Part shown: one piece after another, positions 61,285 to 64,000 of the stretch | Layout: each line of letters opens with the position of its first letter | Numbering within the stretch: position 1 is the stretch's first letter | Source of the DNA: Acidimicrobiales bacterium | Lineage (GTDB): Bacteria; Actinomycetota; Acidimicrobiia; Acidimicrobiales; RAAP-2 | Direction: 5' to 3' | Assembly (NCBI GenBank): GCA_025351385.1 | Contig: JANXWA010000002.1 | Span: forward strand, 43,723-107,722 | DNA: 64,000 nt | The notes under the pieces: generated by a model | Seen by the model: the letters and a program-made list of their open reading frames with translations, nothing else | Told to the model about the DNA's origin: nothing | The model's database searches: none | Translations under genes and position numbers: made by a program

Positions 61285-62001
61285 TCAGGCCGAGGCGAGG
61301 ACCTCGTCGGTCTCCTTCGTGCGGGTGGGGTCGATCTTGACGCCCGGTCCCATCGTCGAAGAGACGGTCACGCTCATCAGGTAGCGGCCCTTGGCGCTGG
61401 CCGGCTTCACGCGGACGATCTCGTCGATGACGGCCTGCACGTTGCGCGACAGGTCCTCGCGACTGAAGCTGACCTTGCCCACGCGCAACTGGATGTTGCC
61501 GATCTTGTCGGTGCGGTACTCGACGCGTCCACCCTTGAACTCGGTGACGGCCTTGGCGACGTCCATCGTGACGGTGCCCGTCTTGGGGTTGGGCATCAGT
61601 CCGCGCGGTCCGAGCACTCGCCCGAGCCCACCGACCTGGCCCATGAGGTCCGGGGTGGCGATCGCGACGTCGAAGTCGAGGAATCCGGCGGCGACCTTCG
61701 CGACCAGGTCCTCGGCGCCGACGACGTCGGCGCCCGCGTCACGGGCCGCCTGGGCGGCCTCGCCCGCGGCGAAGACGGCCACGCGGTTGGTCTTGCCGGT
61801 GCCGGCGGGCAGCGAGAGCGTGCCGCGCACGATCTGCTCGGCCTTGCGCGGGTCGACTCCGAGTCGGATCGCGAGCTCGACGGTCTCGTCGAACTTCGCG
61901 GTCGAGATGGTCTTCACCTTGTCGAGCGCCTCGTTGATCGTGAGGAGCTCCTCACGGTCGACCTGAGCCATCGAGTTCTTGTAGTTCTTACCGTGCTTCA
62001 T
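61285..62001 (-). CDS. rplA: 50S ribosomal protein L1
   Basis: 238 residues. The two-domain fold shows FDETVELAIRLGVDPRKAEQIVRGTLSLPAGTGK and GLMPNPKTGTVTMDV (quoted in parts). It forms the mobile L1 stalk that releases E-site tRNA. Eight bases after rplK. In E. coli L1 represses the rplKA pair. Confidence 0.98.
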   Translation of the reverse strand: MKHGKNYKNSMAQVDREELLTINEALDKVKTISTAKFDETVELAIRLGVDPRKAEQIVRGTLSLPAGTGKTNRVAVFAAGEAAQAARDAGADVVGAEDLVAKVAAGFLDFDVAIATPDLMGQVGGLGRVLGPRGLMPNPKTGTVTMDVAKAVTEFKGGRVEYRTDKIGNIQLRVGKVSFSREDLSRNVQAVIDEIVRVKPASAKGRYLMSVTVSSTMGPGVKIDPTRTKETDEVLASA

Positions 62002-62009
62002 GTTCTCTC

Positions 62010-62435
62010 CTAGCCCGCCACCGTGATGCCCATCGAACGGGCCGTGCCCGCTATCTGGAGCTTGGCCATCTCGACATCATCGGTGTTCAGGTCCTTCAAC
62101 TTGGTCTTGGCGATCTCTTCGATCTGGTCCATCGTCACGCTCGCGACGGTCTCTCGACCAGCGAGGTGCGCTCCCTTGGCGACGCCGGCGGCCTGGCGCA
62201 GCAGCACCGGCGTCGGCGGAGTCTTCAGGATGAACGTGAACGAGCGGTCCTCGTAGATCGAGATGTCCACCGGGATGACGGTGCCCCTCATCGACTCGGT
62301 GGCCGCGTTGTACTGCTTGCAGAACTCCATCGTCTGGATGCCGTGCGGCCCGAGGGCGGTGCCGACCGGCGGCGCGGGGGTGGCCCCGCCCGCCTCCAGC
62401 TGGATCTTGACTACTGCGACAACCTTCTTGGCCAT
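62010..62435 (-). CDS. rplK: 50S ribosomal protein L11
   Basis: 141 residues from ATG 62435, AAGGAG six bases upstream. [24 protein letters not shown] has the proline hinge, and the C-terminal domain binds the thiostrepton region of 23S rRNA. It signals RelA in stringent response in other bacteria. 22 bases after nusG. Confidence 0.98.
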   Translation of the reverse strand: MAKKVVAVVKIQLEAGGATPAPPVGTALGPHGIQTMEFCKQYNAATESMRGTVIPVDISIYEDRSFTFILKTPPTPVLLRQAAGVAKGAHLAGRETVASVTMDQIEEIAKTKLKDLNTDDVEMAKLQIAGTARSMGITVAG

Positions 62436-62457
62436 GGCCTTCTCCTTACACCGTTCT

Positions 62458-63132
62458 CTAGAGCTTCGTGACCTGGGTGAAGTCGAGCTCCACCGGGGTC
62501 TCACGTCCGAAGATGTCGACGAGTACCTTGACCTTCAACTGGTCCTCGTTGATCTCGGCCACGTGGCCCGAGAACGTCGCGAAGGGGCCGGTCTTGATCT
62601 GCACCGTGTCGTTGACCTCGAACTCGTGGGTGGGCATGCGCCGCTTCGCGGTCGGCTGCTCCACGCCTTCGACGTGGGGCCGGATGATGTTGTCGACCTC
62701 ACGACGGGTCAGCGCCGTCGGGCGGGTCTTCTCGGCGCCGACGAAGCCGGTGACGCCGGGAGTCGAGCCGATGACGTAGAAGATCTCGGGGTCGGGCTCG
62801 CAGCGGATGAGCAGGTAGCTCGGGAACATCCGCTTGGAGACGGTGACCTTCTTGCCGGACTTGAACTCGGTCACGTCCTCTTCGGGCAGGTAGATCTGAT
62901 AGATCTGCTCGCTCAGCTCGCGGCTCTTGATGATGTTGTTCAAGGCGCCGATGACCTTCTGCTCGTGACCGGCGAAGGTATGCACGATGTACCAGCGACC
63001 GGGCAGGTCGTAGGCGCTCTCCGCGATCGGCTCCTCTTCGAGCCCGTCCTCGATGATGGTGACGTCGAGAATCTCGTCGTCGCCGGGGACTGCTTCGATC
63101 TCTTCGTTCACGGTGGTCTCGATGTCGCTCAT
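62458..63132 (-). CDS. nusG: Transcription termination/antitermination protein NusG
   Basis: 224 residues. An acidic N-terminal extension of about 45 residues (typical of actinobacteria) precedes the NGN domain [21 protein letters not shown]; the C-terminal KOW domain includes [35 protein letters not shown] (in parts). It bridges RNA polymerase and ribosome or Rho. Seven bases after secE. Confidence 0.97.
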   Translation of the reverse strand: MSDIETTVNEEIEAVPGDDEILDVTIIEDGLEEEPIAESAYDLPGRWYIVHTFAGHEQKVIGALNNIIKSRELSEQIYQIYLPEEDVTEFKSGKKVTVSKRMFPSYLLIRCEPDPEIFYVIGSTPGVTGFVGAEKTRPTALTRREVDNIIRPHVEGVEQPTAKRRMPTHEFEVNDTVQIKTGPFATFSGHVAEINEDQLKVKVLVDIFGRETPVELDFTQVTKL

Positions 63133-63139
63133 GATTGCC

Positions 63140-63436
63140 TTACTTCTGGAAGAGGAACGTGACGAACTTCGAGAACTCGTAGCCGAGCCCGAAGATCAAG
63201 GCGGTCATGAAGACGAGGACGAAGAAGACGATGGAGGTGTAGTTGATGACCTCGGGACGGGTCGGCCAGGCGACCTGGCGCATCTCCTCGCGGATCTCGC
63301 GCACGAACTGCGAGGGACCGGTGCGCTGGCTGCGACGGCGCTGAACGTCCTGCGGCGCGGCGCGGCGCGGCGCGGGGGTGCCGTCGGCGCCCACCTGTCC
63401 CTGTCGCTGCATCATGCGCTTTTGTTCGCGGTTCAT
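63140..63436 (-). CDS. secE: Protein translocase subunit SecE
   Basis: 98 residues from ATG 63436 (MNREQKRMMQRQG); an ATG nine codons earlier is also possible. A basic, Gln-rich head precedes the conserved FVREIREEMRQVAWPTRPEVIN amphipathic helix, then one transmembrane segment (about 68-90). It stabilises SecY. The secE-nusG pair is standard. Confidence 0.95.
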   Translation of the reverse strand: MNREQKRMMQRQGQVGADGTPAPRRAAPQDVQRRRSQRTGPSQFVREIREEMRQVAWPTRPEVINYTSIVFFVLVFMTALIFGLGYEFSKFVTFLFQK

Positions 63437-63485
63437 CTCTATCTCTCGTTCGCACTTCATCACTACGCCGAAAAAACTCTTCGAG

Positions 63486-63558
63486 CAGGGCAGGAGGGAC
63501 TCGAACCCCCAACCACCGGTTTTGGAGACCGGTGCTCTACCAATTGAGCCACTGCCCT
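63486..63558 (-). tRNA. tRNA-Trp (CCA)
   Basis: 73 bases. Acceptor AGGGCAG pairs with CTGCCCT, discriminator G; anticodon loop CTCCAAA gives anticodon CCA (63523-63525 on the plus strand); TTCGAGT T-loop present. The 3' CCA is not encoded. Placed upstream of secE, as in many bacteria. Confidence 0.95.
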
Positions 63559-63632
63559 ATGGGCCAGTCCCTCGAACTTCAGGGGTGGCCGCAAGGAAGG
63601 TAAATCTTACCACCCTCGCCGGGGGATGTCCC

Positions 63633-63797
63633 CTAGCGGGTCTCCTTGTGCAGTGTGTGCTTGCGCTCCCACTGGCAGTACTTGGACATCTCGATGCGCT
63701 CTCGGTCGTTGACCTTGTTCTTCATCGTGATGTAGTTGCGCCGCTTGCACGCCTCACAGGCCAGCGTGACCTGGACCCGCTTCTCGTTCTTCGCCAT
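63633..63797 (-). CDS. rpmG: 50S ribosomal protein L33, altered zinc motif
   Basis: 54 residues: [20 protein letters not shown], then [20 protein letters not shown], then [14 protein letters not shown]. The first CxxC (C14, C17) is intact, but the second reads C41-Q-W-E44 instead of CxxC, so one of four zinc ligands is missing. It lies between tRNA-Met and tRNA-Trp, the common actinobacterial position for rpmG. Confidence 0.96.
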   Translation of the reverse strand: MAKNEKRVQVTLACEACKRRNYITMKNKVNDRERIEMSKYCQWERKHTLHKETR

Positions 63798-63847
63798 CGT
63801 TCTCTCCTCTTGTCATGCTGCACTTCGTGGACCATCGGGTCCTGCCT

Positions 63848-63924
63848 GGTAGCGGCGGCGGGAGTCGAACCCGCGACACCACGATTATGAGCCGTGTGCT
63901 CTAACCACCTGAGCTACGCCGCCT
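63848..63924 (-). tRNA. tRNA-Met (CAT), elongator
   Basis: 77 bases with encoded CCA. Acceptor GGCGGCG pairs with CGCCGCT (G1-U72 wobble), discriminator A. The anticodon loop CTCATAA gives CAT. The anticodon stem lacks the three G-C pairs of initiator tRNA and base 1 is paired, so this is the elongator (tRNA-Ile2 is a less likely alternative). Confidence 0.92.
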
Positions 63925-63929
63925 GGCGA

Positions 63930-64000
<71 letters not shown>

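Noticed and set aside
63848..63924. Initiator tRNA-fMet
   Set aside because: Position 1-72 is paired and the anticodon stem lacks three consecutive G-C pairs; elongator type.

Overview
This 64 kb window is GC-rich chromosomal DNA from an actinobacterium (Actinomycetota). Four things point there: the gene order glmM-glmS-acpS-alr-tsaE-tsaB-rimI-tsaD-groES-groEL, a DevR/DosR-type response regulator, a neocarzinostatin-like secreted protein, and actinobacterial-style RNA polymerase and ribosomal genes. The arsenic and sulfide genes would suit an environmental lineage such as Acidimicrobiia, but that finer placement is inference. No plasmid, phage or CRISPR was seen; one insertion sequence is present.

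Layout. (1) 0-14 kb is accessory. It holds a NUDIX hydrolase, an MMPL transporter, small membrane proteins, a methyltransferase, a divergent arsenic locus (arsR facing cadI/arsI-acr3-arsC), OsmC, a six-helix membrane protein, a sulfur cassette (SQR-like flavoprotein, DsrC/TusE, DsrE-like), a DHA2 exporter and a neocarzinostatin-fold secreted protein. (2) 14-18 kb has groES-groEL behind two tandem CIRCE-like operators, an MFS transporter and pdxH. (3) 18-31.4 kb, minus strand, carries tsaD, rimI, tsaB, tsaE (tRNA t6A), a family-4 uracil-DNA glycosylase, alr, acpS, glmS and glmM (cell-wall precursors), then rpsI-rplM, truA, rplQ, rpoA, rpsD, rpsK, rpsM, rpmJ and infA. (4) 31.6-35 kb is a plus-strand island between infA and map: a PPOX-family flavoprotein, a DevS/DevR-like two-component system and a complete IS481-family element. 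(5) 35-47 kb, minus strand, runs from map, adk and secY up through the spc and S10 ribosomal clusters to rplC. (6) 47-64 kb, minus strand, has rpsJ-tuf-fusA-rpsG-rpsL, rpoC-rpoB, rplL-rplJ, rplA-rplK, nusG-secE, tRNA-Trp, rpmG, tRNA-Met and tRNA-Thr.

How it works together. About three quarters of the window is the transcription/translation supercluster, with regulatory signals visible between blocks: an L10-type leader, a hairpin between rplL and rpoB followed by two rpoB promoter candidates, an rpsL promoter, and an rplC leader hairpin. infA has no ATG, GTG or TTG start in frame and appears to begin at CTG behind a strong ribosome binding site. The accessory front end handles stress: arsenate reduction and arsenite export, peroxide detoxification, sulfide/persulfide chemistry and drug efflux.

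Most notable items: the SQR-DsrC-DsrE cassette whose DsrC lacks one redox cysteine; the DevSR module with a DevR-box-like site inside the ribosomal supercluster; the IS481 element inserted exactly in the overlapping stop codons of devR and map; and the CTG start of infA. I did not find a convincingly new multi-gene system. The sulfur cassette and the unnamed membrane proteins are the best places to look.
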